NCBI GenBank assembly: GCA_009746045.1
Contig: RPFO01000188.1
Coordinates: forward strand, 1,435,955 to 1,499,954
Source of the DNA: Mesostigma viride
Lineage: Eukaryota; Streptophyta; Mesostigmatophyceae; Mesostigmatales; Mesostigmataceae
Reading direction: 5' to 3'
DNA length: 64,000 nucleotides
The notes below the pieces were generated by a model. That model was not told where the DNA came from, ran no database searches, and saw only the letters and a list, made by a program, of their open reading frames with translations. Positions within the stretch are counted from its first letter, which is position 1. Each line of letters starts with the position of its first letter. A program made the translations under genes and the position numbers. Positions 16,101 to 25,321 of the stretch are shown piece by piece.

Positions 16101-17500
16101 TGCCCGCACATGTACATCCACCGCACACGCAAGGGGCGGCTGCACACACATGTACATACACCGCGCACGCAAGGGGCGGCTGCACACACACGTACATACA
16201 CCGCGCACGCAAGGGGCGAGTGCGCACACACGTACATACACCGCGCACGCAAGGGGGGCTGCACACACACGTACATACACCGCGCACGCAAGGGGCCAGT
16301 GCAAGCACATGTACATACACCATGCACGCAAGGGCCGGCATGCACAGAAACGTACATACACCGCGCACGCAAGGGGCTGCTGCACACACACGTACACACA
16401 CCATGCACGCACGGGGCGGCTGCACACACACGTACATCCACTGCGCACGCACGGGGCCGGCGACTGCACACACATGTACATAAACCATGCACGCAAGGGG
16501 CGGCTGCACACACATGTACATCCACCGCGCACGCAAGGGGCGAGTGCAAACACATGTACATACACCGCGCACGCAAGGACAAGGATGCACACACATGTAC
16601 ATACACCGCGCACGCAAGGGGCGGCTGCACACGCACGTACATACACCGCGCACGCAAGGGGCGGCTGCACACACACGTACATACACCGCGCACGCACGGG
16701 GCCAGTGCAAGCACATGTACATACACCATGCACGCAAGGGGCGGCTGCACACACATGTACATACACCGCGCACGCAAGGGGCGAGTGCAAACACATGTAC
16801 ATACACCGCGCACGCAAGGGGCAACTGCCCGCACATGTACATCCACCGCGCACGCAAGGGGCGGCTGCACACACATGTACACACACCATGCACGCAAGGA
16901 CAAGGATGCACACACATGTACACACACCATGCACGCAAGGGGCGGCTGCACACACACGTACACACACCGCGCACGCAAGGGGCGAGTGCAAACACATGTA
17001 CATACACCATGCACGCAAGGACAAGGATGCACACACATGTACACACACCATGCACGCAAGGGGCGGCTGCACACACACGTACATACACAATGCACGGTTG
17101 GGGCGACGGCACTCACATGTACATACACCATGCACGCAAGGACAAGGATGCACACACATGTACATACACCGCGCACGCAAGGGGCGGCTGCACACACACG
17201 TACATACACCGCGCACGCAAGGGGCGAGTGCGCACACACGTACATCCACCGCGCACGCAAGGGGCGGCTGCACACACACGTACATACACCGCGCACGCAA
17301 TGGGCGAGTGCAAACACATGTACATACACCGCGCACGCAAGGGGCGGCTGCACACACACGTACACACACCATGCACGCAAGGGCCGGCATGCACACACAC
17401 GTACATACACCGCGCACGCAAGGGGCGGCTGCACAGAAACGTACACACACCGCGCACGCAAGGGCCGGCTGCACACACATGTACATACACCTTGCACGTA

Positions 17501-17675
17501 CAACACACAACACACACACACAACAAAAAATTATATACACACACACACGCACACGCACACGCACACGCACACGCACACGCACACGCACACGCACACGCAC
17601 ACGCACACGCACAACACACACAACACACACAACACACACACGCACACGTGAACAACACACACACACAACAATTAT
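17501..17675. repeat. CA-rich microsatellite edge, (ACACGC)n core
   Basis: The minisatellite breaks down into simple repeats: AACACACA-type tracts, then (ACACGC)n at about 17,543-17,612, then ACAACACAC tracts. This marks the boundary between the array and more complex sequence. Confidence 0.9.
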
Positions 17676-17778
17676 AATATTAGTGTAGTATATCAAACAA
17701 AATAGTAATAAAGTATTTGCAAGCGTACTTCGTGTGAATTATGTGTAGACGAGAATAGAAGCTAAACAAAACTCTAAT

Positions 17779-17846
17779 GGAGAAAGAGGGATTCGAACCC
17801 TTGGGAAAGTTACCCCATACATAGCATTCCACTCGGACATTTCTCC
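17779..17846 (-). pseudogene. Truncated plastid-type tRNA-Ser-like sequence
   Basis: Read on the minus strand, this starts GGAGAAATGTCCGAGTGG and ends GGGTTCGAATCCCTCTTTCTCC. The 7-bp acceptor stem (GGAGAAA/TTTCTCC) pairs perfectly, and the T-loop TTCGAAT and the A- and B-box-like blocks are present. The 5' part of the D arm runs directly into a variable-arm-like region, so most of the D loop and the 5' side of the anticodon stem are missing. At 68 nt it is about 20 nt short of a class II tRNA-Ser. The acceptor and T arms resemble organellar or bacterial-type tRNA-Ser, which suggests a plastid-derived insertion. A functional tRNA is unlikely. Confidence 0.6.
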
Positions 17847-17883
17847 GAAAAAAAGGTCACGTAAGCTAAGGGTGGAGAGTTAA

Positions 17884-17938
17884 GGGTGTAGGTTGTAGGA
17901 TGTATGGTGTAGGGTGTAGGGTGTAGGGTGTAGGGTGT
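17884..17938. repeat. Telomere-like TGTAGGG tract
   Basis: About seven partly degenerate 7-bp units, ending in four clean GTGTAGG repeats. The plant and algal telomere unit is TTTAGGG, and this differs by one base. It may be an interstitial degenerate telomeric tract or just a chance heptamer repeat next to the minisatellite. Confidence 0.5.
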
Positions 17939-17949
17939 CTTGAGCTTTC

Positions 17950-19270
17950 TTTTTTGAGATCAATAGAGTCCCCTTCCATGATCATGTGCGTGATCTGGTT
18001 ATGATTTTCATCTATGGCGTGTGTGGCCACATCGTGTATTTACAACTTTCTAGCCATGGATAACTAGGTAACCATAAATTGGTTACCATGATAACTAGGT
18101 AAAAACGTGTTGGTTTCAGAATACATGTGATCGCTGCATTGTCATCTACAATGTACAAATCAATCACGGATTTCGGGGCTACGGATTTCGGGGCTAAGTT
18201 TTTGTGGGTAGAGATTGGCAAGGGTGTCTTTATCTTGCCACTTGGTCACTTGGTGTGCATTACGTCTGTTCTTGCGTTGGAGTCAAAAAACTGTCCGTGT
18301 GTGGTGGTGGACTTTTCCTCACGGGCAGTCGCCATATGTCATACAAGCACTTGTTCGGCGTACCACTAGCTCATGTATGTCACCATTGTAATTTTGCGTT
18401 GTAACAGCATTTCTCGGAGCCAACGGCCGTTGGACTCAAAAAACTGACCGTGTGTGGTGGTGGACTTTTCCTCACGGGCAGTCGCCATATGTCATACAAG
18501 CACTTGTTCGGCGTACCACTAGCTCGTGGATGTCACCATTGTAATTTTGAGTTGTAACAGCATTTCTCGGAGCCAACGGCCGTTGGACTTCGAAAAACTG
18601 ATAGCCTTGTCTGAAGGTGTGTGCGTGAATGGCACATGTGCATCGTCGGGGGGAGTTTTCTCAAGAGCCACATGTGGTAGTGTAAGGTGGGCATGCTTAG
18701 TGCGTACGGGTGGGAGGGACAAGAGGTGCAGAAGTTGACGGCTTTTGACCTTGGGAAATGACACGGCACACATAAGACAACAAAGTGATAATTTTAATGT
18801 CTTTACTGGTGTACTGTCAATTTCTCCGAGCCAACGGCCGTTGGACTCTCGAAACTCTCCTGTCTACAAAGTGTGTGCGTGCGATGGCACTTGTTCCATG
18901 TGCCGGGGGGGGGTGAGAAATCTGTCGTTCATTAATTTGTGCCTCGTCGGGGTGGGCATGCATGAATTTGTGCCTCGTCGGGGTGGACATGCATGAAAGC
19001 ATTTTCATTGGTACTCGGGGTTCAATATTTTTGTCTTGCTGTTGAAACGTCGACGTGCTCTTCTCCTGCTCTTTTTTTTTCCTACTCAACGGCCGTTGGT
19101 GCTTTTAAACTTGCCCAGCGTTATGACTAGGATGCCCTTCTTTACTGCTAGCCACCGCCCCTTGTGTACAATGCTAGAATTAGGCCGGGGTAATGGTACA
19201 CGTCCACCGCGTCCCCAGTGCAAGGTTCGTGAATGCGCTGGTTCGTAAAAAATTCGGCACTTGGAAGGTT
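17950..19270. other. Non-coding stretch with palindrome-bearing repeats
   Basis: No convincing gene is seen. The interval contains the 153-bp tandem repeat listed separately, five palindromic or near-palindromic CAACGGCCGTTG sites, and a short direct repeat of GTGCCTCGTCGGGGTGG near 18,940-18,987. The small open frames here are not conserved between the repeat copies and lack recognisable domains. Confidence 0.6.
18281..18600. repeat. 153-bp tandem repeat with CCAACGGCCGTTGG
   Basis: Two full units and the start of a third repeat with a 153-bp period, beginning at 18,281, 18,434 and 18,587. Each unit contains CTCACGGGCAGTCGCCATAT and ends with TTTCTCGGAGCCAACGGCCG. The perfect 14-bp palindrome CCAACGGCCGTTGG lies at 18,420-18,433 and 18,573-18,586. 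Further single copies of the motif are at 18,831-18,844, 19,087-19,098 (core) and 39,889-39,902 (one mismatch). Confidence 0.85.
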
Positions 19271-19275
19271 CGAAC

Positions 19276-19924
19276 AGTTAGCATTTTGGGCAACCAATAT
19301 GCTAAGTGGATGCAGTTTGGAAAGACCTTTCCAACGCCGTGCTGACCGCCTGAAACAGACAAGGGACAAGAAAGATATGAGGTCCCGAAGTCCTAGCCGT
19401 CCGTGGCCGACTGAGGTACAGTCCTCTGGTGTAGTGGACAGGACACGTGGCAGGCCGTGCCTGCGCAGGCTTAGCCTGACTATCACGTGACTGTGGTCCA
19501 CGTAGACCAGAAGAGCAGCAGCCTGTGACTGGTGGACTACAGGAACTGGCACAGGTCTGCAAGGATACTAGGCCTTGCAGGCTTGTGACAGGTCCTGTAC
19601 TTCCTAGGTTGCAGAGTCTAGGCAAATCCAGTTCGTCCTGGCTCTGCACTGATGCCAGTGGACGTTGAGGATTTGCTTGCCTGCCTGCACGTGCCTCGTC
19701 ACACCGATGGGAACGAGGAACAACGCAAAGGATATAGCTTGGTCATGGGGGATGACCAGCTATCTTGGCAAGCACGAACCGAGGCTCCCACATTGGTCGT
19801 GGAACCGCTCACCGTGGTCGTGGCTTGGTGCACGGGTTAAAAGGTTGCTGCCTTTGCAACTTTGGCTCATCCCGTTGTGTGGCGCGAGAGACCAGGAACT
19901 CACAGTTCTGGCTGTTCGCTAACT
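19276..19924 (+). repeat. 5' LTR of the retrotransposon
   Basis: Begins AGTTAGCATTTTGGG and ends GTTCGCTAACT, so the termini form a 7-bp inverted repeat (AGTTAGC/GCTAACT) instead of the usual TG/CA. It matches 38,369-39,017 over its full length. The sequence just downstream (CGTACTATTGCATTTCTG) does not begin with the TGG of a standard tRNA primer-binding site, so the priming mode is not clear. Confidence 0.92.
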
Positions 19925-19958
19925 CGTACTATTGCATTTCTGTTGTGCAAGGTTTTTC

Positions 19959-21107
19959 ATGTCGGCCGAGGCTCGGGTCGAGACACCTGAGTCATCCCCC
20001 GGGCACGAAGCAGCTCCCGAGGCGCCAGCGCGCGAGAACGCGTTTTTCCCCTATTCCCACCCATCCAACGCTTCTACGTTTGTGCAGGCCGCCTACGTTG
20101 CGAGGGGTCTTGCGGAAGGAGGTTGGGTTGCTGTGTTTGGAAACGCAGCAGGGCCGTCGGCAAACGACCCAGTGGTGATGAGGATAAGGGCGACGACGTC
20201 GCCAGGGGAGACGGGTCGGGTCTGCACGGAGCGGCTTGTCGCTATTCGCGACGAAATAGCTTCGTTGATCTACAGTTTGGAGGTCGCGTACCAGGGCGGG
20301 CACGTCACCATTCAGGCGCTGGACTTAGCGCGTGAAACGCTGAGCCAGCTGGTGGCCATTTGTTTAGGTGGTACCAGATTGTACAACCACTGGGTGGCGA
20401 CAAGCTCGCTGGGGGAGGGGACCGACGCGTCACATATTATACGGGACGCGCAGACGCGTGAAGCCGACAGTCCGTGGGATTCGGCTGAAGTGGTAGCTCA
20501 GACGTGTGAGCACCTGGTCAATATCTTGACCCAAGAGGCGCGTGGTCACGCCGATCACTGGGTGATCACGACACGACCAGCCGGCATTTGGTCGACCTTG
20601 GATACACCGAGGTTGCAAAGCAGGCCGGGGGCGTGTGGGCCAACGGTGACAGTCATCACCGGTCGGGACGTCACCGACGAGGATTTTCACAGCGAGTTCG
20701 TGGATCGCCCCACGGGCATCATAGCTCGTTCGTCACAGCAGATTGACGAAGGGGACGGCACAAACGAGGGCTACTCAGCTCGGCGTAGGGCGGAGTTGCA
20801 TATCCCGTTTGAGCCAGAACACGACTTCGCTGAGATTGGTCGGGGGTCACGGAACGACAGGCGGGGTGGTGGCAGTCGGTGGGTCAGGAACCTGCAGTGG
20901 TATCGCCGTGGTAGTGCGCCTAGGCTGCCGGTGGAGCAGACACCAGCCGGGAGGCCGGTGAGCCGGGTATTAGGTCCTTACAACGCGGAGGAGGTCCGTT
21001 CAGTTCCGCGCGTAGGGACACCGGTGGCGCGCACAGCGCAGGAGCGTGAGGAGGAGGCCATAGCTGAGGAGCGTCCAGCGGCTTCTTCCGGCAGCACCAG
21101 CGCTTGA
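19959..21107 (+). CDS. Accessory ORF upstream of gag (ORF1)
   Basis: A 382-residue frame starting at the first ATG after the 5' LTR. I recognise no domain. The N-terminal 40 residues are Glu/Pro/Ala-rich. The middle (about 50-200) looks globular, with several predicted helices, and the C-terminal third is Arg/Glu-rich with low complexity. A full copy lies in the inverted element (30,005 down to 28,857), with no disabling changes noted, which argues that it is a genuine element gene. It ends 52 nt before the gag start in another frame, so gag would need reinitiation, an internal start or a separate transcript. It could be a structural (Gag-like) or nucleic-acid-binding protein; its function is unknown. 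Confidence 0.7.
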   Translation: MSAEARVETPESSPGHEAAPEAPARENAFFPYSHPSNASTFVQAAYVARGLAEGGWVAVFGNAAGPSANDPVVMRIRATTSPGETGRVCTERLVAIRDEIASLIYSLEVAYQGGHVTIQALDLARETLSQLVAICLGGTRLYNHWVATSSLGEGTDASHIIRDAQTREADSPWDSAEVVAQTCEHLVNILTQEARGHADHWVITTRPAGIWSTLDTPRLQSRPGACGPTVTVITGRDVTDEDFHSEFVDRPTGIIARSSQQIDEGDGTNEGYSARRRAELHIPFEPEHDFAEIGRGSRNDRRGGGSRWVRNLQWYRRGSAPRLPVEQTPAGRPVSRVLGPYNAEEVRSVPRVGTPVARTAQEREEEAIAEERPAASSGSTSA

Positions 21108-21159
21108 GCCTGTTTTCCTTGTCTATCGCCTGTTTTGTATTGCCATCCCACTGTATATA

Positions 21160-22514
21160 ATGCCTCGTGGCAAACCGGGAGACGGCGACAAGGGCGAGAT
21201 GGAGGCACCGGCTGGAGCAAGCCAGGAGCCTCGGCAAGACAAGGAGCAGCTGGTGGGGGAGGCGATCCCAGCCAGCGAGGGCGATGGGGGAAAGAGACCA
21301 GGCAGCAAGAGACGGCACGAAGACTCGGTGGAGGAGGCGCGCAAGGCGCGGGCGCTAGGAGCATCTGATGCAATAACGGTGGCGAATGGGCAACCTGCCG
21401 TGGAGAAGCGTAAGAGGGACACCTCCGCTGACGGCAATGGTAAGAGGCCTCACGTGGATGTGCTCTCCCCTGTGCTTGCTGGCCCAAGTGGCGTTGTTAC
21501 TGTGACACCCACTGTGGTGGAGCCGGTGAAAGCGCTGCCAGGGTCGAGACCTCACATGAGTGCAGTCACGCTTATGAATGGACAAAAGCCTCTTAACCCA
21601 CCACTAGCACAGGAAGCTCTAGACAAGTGGCTAGAGGACATGGAGCTGGTTGTGCTCTCCGTGGACCCCACTGTCAACCTAGTGCAAGTGTTTCACTCGT
21701 CCACATGCAACAGGGACTCGTCAGAGCGTGTCAGGGAAAAGGCTAGGACTGGTGTCAAGGACAAGCTCACCTGGGCACAGTTCCTGGATGGGTTGAGGGA
21801 GGAGTTCTCTGACAAGGTTCTCAACCTCACCAACTACTATAAACATCAGTATGACACCTTTGAGATAGTGGGCCCTGTGGCAGAGGAATGGGCTAGGCTC
21901 AACCGTATCAGAGACAAGGGGGCCAAGTATGGCTTCCTGGTCACAGATAGGGCCTTGGCAGACTATTTCCTGGACCGTATGGGTTTGAGTGTGGATGGGA
22001 GGAACAGTGCCCGCATGTTTCTTAACCAGACTGATGGCTCCTTGCGTGCTCTGGAGCTTGTAATCCTCAGCATAAGGAAGCCAGATCCTGCCTGCAAAGC
22101 TATCCAGTCCCATGGCAGCAATGCCACCTCCGCTGTGCAGGGCCAAGGTGATGTCCCCGGGTACCCAGCCCGTGATGGGGCAAGGCCCAACAAGCGTAAG
22201 CGCTTCAGGCGCCAGAGGCAGGGGGCTCAGGGTGGCAAGGGTGCAGGTTCCCAAGGAGGGGTTGGGGGCCAGCAAGCTGGTGGTCAGCAGGGTAAGGGTG
22301 GCCAAGGGCAAGGCAAGGGCCAAGCTCAAGGCAACCAGGGCAAGCAGGGTGGACAGTCTCAGGGAGGCCAGGGAAGCCTGGCAAGGGTGGGGCTGGGTCT
22401 GGGAAGAAGGGTGGAGCATGCTTTGTGTGTGGCAAGGAAGGTCACTGGCGTCGTGAGTGTCCTGACAGGAAGGCCAAGCCTGCTGGGGCAGGGGGCCAGT
22501 CGGGGCAGCAGTGA
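21160..22514 (+). pseudogene. gag: gag with C-terminal CCHC zinc knuckle (1-nt deletion)
   Basis: Starts MPRGKPGDG at an ATG overlapping TATATAATG. About 450 residues: a charged N-terminus, a globular capsid-like middle (about residues 140-310), a basic Gly/Gln/Lys-rich tail, and a CX2CX4HX4C knuckle (CFVCGKEGHWRRECP) close to the end. In this copy one A is missing near 22,374 (CCAGGGAAGCC where the inverted copy has CCAGGGAAAGCC). Translation here therefore leaves the correct frame just before the knuckle; the inverted copy at 27,449-28,804 is intact. Gag packages element RNA in cytoplasmic particles. The proper frame ends CAG-TGA at 22,512-22,514. Confidence 0.85.
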
Positions 22515-22570
22515 CTAGCTACATCATCCCCTGTAAATAGTCAATCACCCCTTGGGGAAGGTGTGTTGGA
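22503..22570 (+). promoter_or_regulatory. gag-pol junction with putative UGA-CUAG readthrough site
   Basis: The gag stop context is CAG-TGA-CTA-GCT. After TGA the same frame continues without any stop into pol, and no in-frame ATG precedes the integrase zinc region. TGA followed by CTAG is a known leaky termination context in eukaryotes. The same junction is kept in the inverted copy near 35,756. Translational readthrough producing a Gag-Pol fusion is inferred. Confidence 0.6.
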
Positions 22571-24875
22571 TGTACATAAGGATGGGGGTGTGCCCCTTGT
22601 GCAGCACCAAGGGTGTAAAGATGTTGTTCTTCCACTGGATTGCAATAACAATGCTGCAGCTGAATTCCCTATACCTCATGCAGGTGGTGGGTCTCCAGCA
22701 GGTGCTGGCCTGGAGGGCCAAAGGACCTTGTTGGAAGGGCCTGGAGCGGTCCAGGGAGCAGGACCTGGCTTGGGGAGTCAGGATGGCCTGCAGGAAGGCC
22801 CTGGAACCTCAGGAGTGGATCATGTGTCCCCACACACGGTTCAGACGTCTCGCCAGGTCAGTACTGACAGAGTGCTGAGCTATGCTGAGGCTGGCCATAG
22901 ACTGCATCATATGTTTGGGCATTCTGGGCAGGCAGCAATGTTTGCTTGGAAGCTAGGTAGGGAGCCTTTGTGGGAGGCATGCCAGGCTGCTGCTGAGAAC
23001 TGTGGATGCCAGGAGAATGCTGTTCACCCACCTCAGTCCCATGCTAGGGAGCCTGCTAGGGAGCGTGGCGACATCCAGATGGATATCCAGCATATCAGGG
23101 GCTTGTATATATTGGTGGCAGTGGACAGGTTCAGCAGATATAGACTGATAGACGTTCTGCCTGGTATGCAGGAGCACCACTTATTGTTGGGTATGAAAGC
23201 CCTGATCCCAGGCTTTGGGGTGTGCAAGAGTGTGCAGGCAGACTTGCAGTTTGACTGTTTGCTCAAGCATCAGGACCAGCTGCCTTGTAAGCTGGTAGTA
23301 GTCCCCAGGGAGAGTCATGGGCAGCAAGGGGCTGTAGAGAGATCCATACGTGAAGTGAAGACAGTGGTGCTAGCAGCAGAGTCAGTGCCACTTGTGGCAT
23401 CTGCCTTAGAGAGGGCAGCCTGGTGTAAGGGGATAGAAGAGCAGCTGAACCACAGGGTTAACTATTACTTTGATGGTGTGGCTGTCTCTCCCCTGGCCCT
23501 GCAGTATAGCTTGTTACCTGAGAACGTGGTGCAGGCCAGTCTTAGGAAGGCAGATAGGTTATTTGCCCAGCTGAGACGTAAGGACAAGAACTGGAATGTG
23601 CTGAGGCCTCAGGTGGGGCTGAAGGTCAGGATGTGGAAGGAACCATCTATTCCAGGCAAGCGGGGGAAGTGGCAGGATGGGGTTGTCACTCGTGTGGAAG
23701 AAGCTAACAGATCTTGCCTGGTGGCTTTGGAAAAGGATCCAAGGCACGTGTACAGGTTGTCCTGGGCTCATGTCAAGGAAAGAAGGCCACATGCAATCTG
23801 GCCTGCAGACGGGCCAGGCCCTCCCAGCTGGGTTGAGGAGCCAGGCCAGAGCCAGGCAGCAGCAGCTAACAATCCTCTGGTAGTGGATGATGGTCTGTCC
23901 CTGCTGGAAGATGACGAGCAGGAGGAGGCTGCTGAAGCAACTGTCACAAGGCCAGAGGGGACGGGGCAGCCACCTAAGGCCCGGGGGCCTCTCATGGCGG
24001 ACGTCATCCGAGCACTCATGCGCAGCAAACATGATCCCAAGGTATCCAAGCTCACGGGGTGGGGGTCGTGCTGGGCAGCTACAATGGAGGTAGATACCAA
24101 CTCACAGGTGTCTGTCATCAGGGAAGAGGATGCTGTAGGCTTACAGATGTCCCATCCCAGTTGCCTTGCTGTGTCTGATTTCTCAGGAAAGGTGTCCATG
24201 AAGATCCTTGGGGAAGTGAGTGTGCCTATCTTAGGGGTGCCCACCACGTTCTGTGTGGTAGAGGGCTATCAGGGGCCTGCCATTCTGGGTCAGAACTTCT
24301 TGTGCATGCCAGGGGTTACTTTGACCTCTGATGAATTGGCACTAGAAGGCAGGGGCAGCCTCCCCCTTGAAAGATATCACTATTCCCAGGGTCTTGCAGT
24401 GGCGGTCAAGGCTGTTAGGAGTCAGCCAGCTGAGGGTCCTCAAGGACAGGAGCCCATAGCTGAGGACCTGTTGATCATCCCAACCACCTTTGATCCACGG
24501 CAGTTAGGGGTAAACAGGTACCAGATAGCTGCTCACAGTCCTATTCCCTGGCGCCAGCTAGTCGAGATGATGCAAAGCCCCAAGATGGCTAAGGCATGGA
24601 CTCTTGGCTTTGTTGCTTCTGGGCATGAGTGGATAGTTTCCAACTGTGCAGAACCTGTGGATGAGCTGCCAGAAGTTCACCAGCTGCTCAGATTGATGTT
24701 TGTCCTCAAGCTCAAGGAGGTTGATGGTGTCCAGGTGCCACATGTCAGACCAGTAGTAACCGAGTATCATGGCACTGGCCAGTTGTTAGATGAGGAGCTC
24801 TATACTCCAGGGATGCTGCATGACACGTGGAGGATTCTGCTGTGTATATTTCTGTCTTTTCTGGTTAAGGGTGTG
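22515..24875 (+). CDS. pol: pol, 5' part: integrase, protease-like domain, start of RT
   Basis: Open from the codon after the gag TGA with no early ATG. Counting from Val at 22,563: an HHCC zinc-binding region at about 112-149 (HHMFGH, then WEAC and CGC); an integrase core with Asp174 (IQMDIQH), Asp227 (VQADLQF) and Glu259 (GAVERS), with 31 residues between the last two; an SH3-like C-terminal region at about 350-410; a retropepsin-like domain at about 505-582 with VDTNSQVSVI and AILGQNFL; then the RT N-terminus (KLKEVDG, PHVRPVV). The frame is broken at 24,875 by the nested element. Encapsidated polyprotein processing and cDNA integration are the expected roles. Confidence 0.85.
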
Positions 24876-24947
24876 AGTTAGGTTAATATTGTGCGGAAAC
24901 CTTTTTGCCACTTGGGCTACTCAGGTTCCGCACAATATTACCCTAAC
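24876..24947. repeat. 72-bp palindromic terminal module, left end
   Basis: Starts AGTTAGGTTAATATTGTGCG and ends CGCACAATATTACCCTAACT, so the two sides pair over about 25 bp around an asymmetric loop (CTTTTTGCCACTTGGGCTAC). It could fold as a hairpin or stand alone as a tiny inverted-repeat element. Confidence 0.8.
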
Positions 24948-25184
24948 TAAAACCTAGCCTCTTGGGGCGAGGACGAATCACTAGGCTCGGAACACCCGTA
25001 TGCATGAATATGATCGAATATAAGCATCTCGTTGGTGCAAATATCGATATGAATATGATCGAATATGAGCATCTCCTTGGTGCGCATATAATTAGAGCCG
25101 GGTGCCAAATCGGAACGAATTATTCCCCCAAATAATCCGCTTCCGAGTGGATTCGAACCTGCGCCCCGCAAGGAACCAGGTCTT
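24948..25184. other. Left non-coding arm of the nested element
   Basis: The first about 45 bp are the inverse of the integrase gene's 3' end (26,245-26,289), beginning AAAACCTAGCCTCTTGGGGC. A direct repeat of ATATGAATATGATCGAATAT-type sequence follows (25,000-25,080). Near 25,149-25,159 is an antisense GGTTCGAATCC, a perfect Pol III B-box-like string, but no tRNA fold is completed. Confidence 0.6.
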
Positions 25185-25321
25185 AGTTAGGTTAATATTG
25201 TGCGGAAACCTTTTTGCCACTTGGGCTACTCAGGTTCCGCACAATATTACCGGCGATAACCACTCGCCGGACACTCAAGTTCACGACGTCGTCTCGAGGC
25301 AGACGGCTGGGGGGTAGTAGC

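Larger units (their letters stand above)
1..17498. repeat. 40-bp minisatellite array, about 437 units
   Basis: A continuous tandem array with a 40-bp period. The conserved half of the unit reads CACCGCGCACGCAAGGGGC; the rest is CTGCACACACA followed by a GTACA-containing link. Units differ at a few fixed sites: AACTGC or GGCTGC, CAAG or CTTG, ACACATGT or ACACACGT, and CCGCGC or CCATGC. Because 40 is not a multiple of 3 and the unit has no stop codon in any forward frame, all three forward frames stay open for thousands of codons, and the reverse strand is also largely open. These readings (His/Thr/Arg-rich forward, Cys/Val/Arg-rich reverse) are by-products of the repeat, not genes. The array begins before the window. 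After about 14,600 the units become more varied, with ACAAGGATGC variants. Confidence 0.97.

Noticed and set aside
1..17498. CRISPR-like array
   Set aside because: Units are contiguous with graded variation and there are no unique spacers. The genome is eukaryotic and no cas genes are present.
57..17688. Giant forward proteins (up to about 4,900 residues) and many reverse Cys-rich proteins in the left array
   Set aside because: All frames are open because the 40-bp unit lacks stops. Three overlapping frames cannot all be genes, and there is no start context, domain or codon signature.
19925..19945. Standard tRNA primer-binding site after the 5' LTR
   Set aside because: The sequence after GCTAACT does not begin with TGG and I could not match it to a known tRNA 3' end.
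22563..22572. Start codon of pol at 22,563
   Set aside because: The codon there is GTG, an unlikely eukaryotic start. The frame is continuous with gag through TGA.
25141..25184. tRNA gene on the minus strand of the nested element
   Set aside because: A perfect B-box-like GGTTCGAATCC is present, but the T-stem does not pair and no acceptor or anticodon stem is found.
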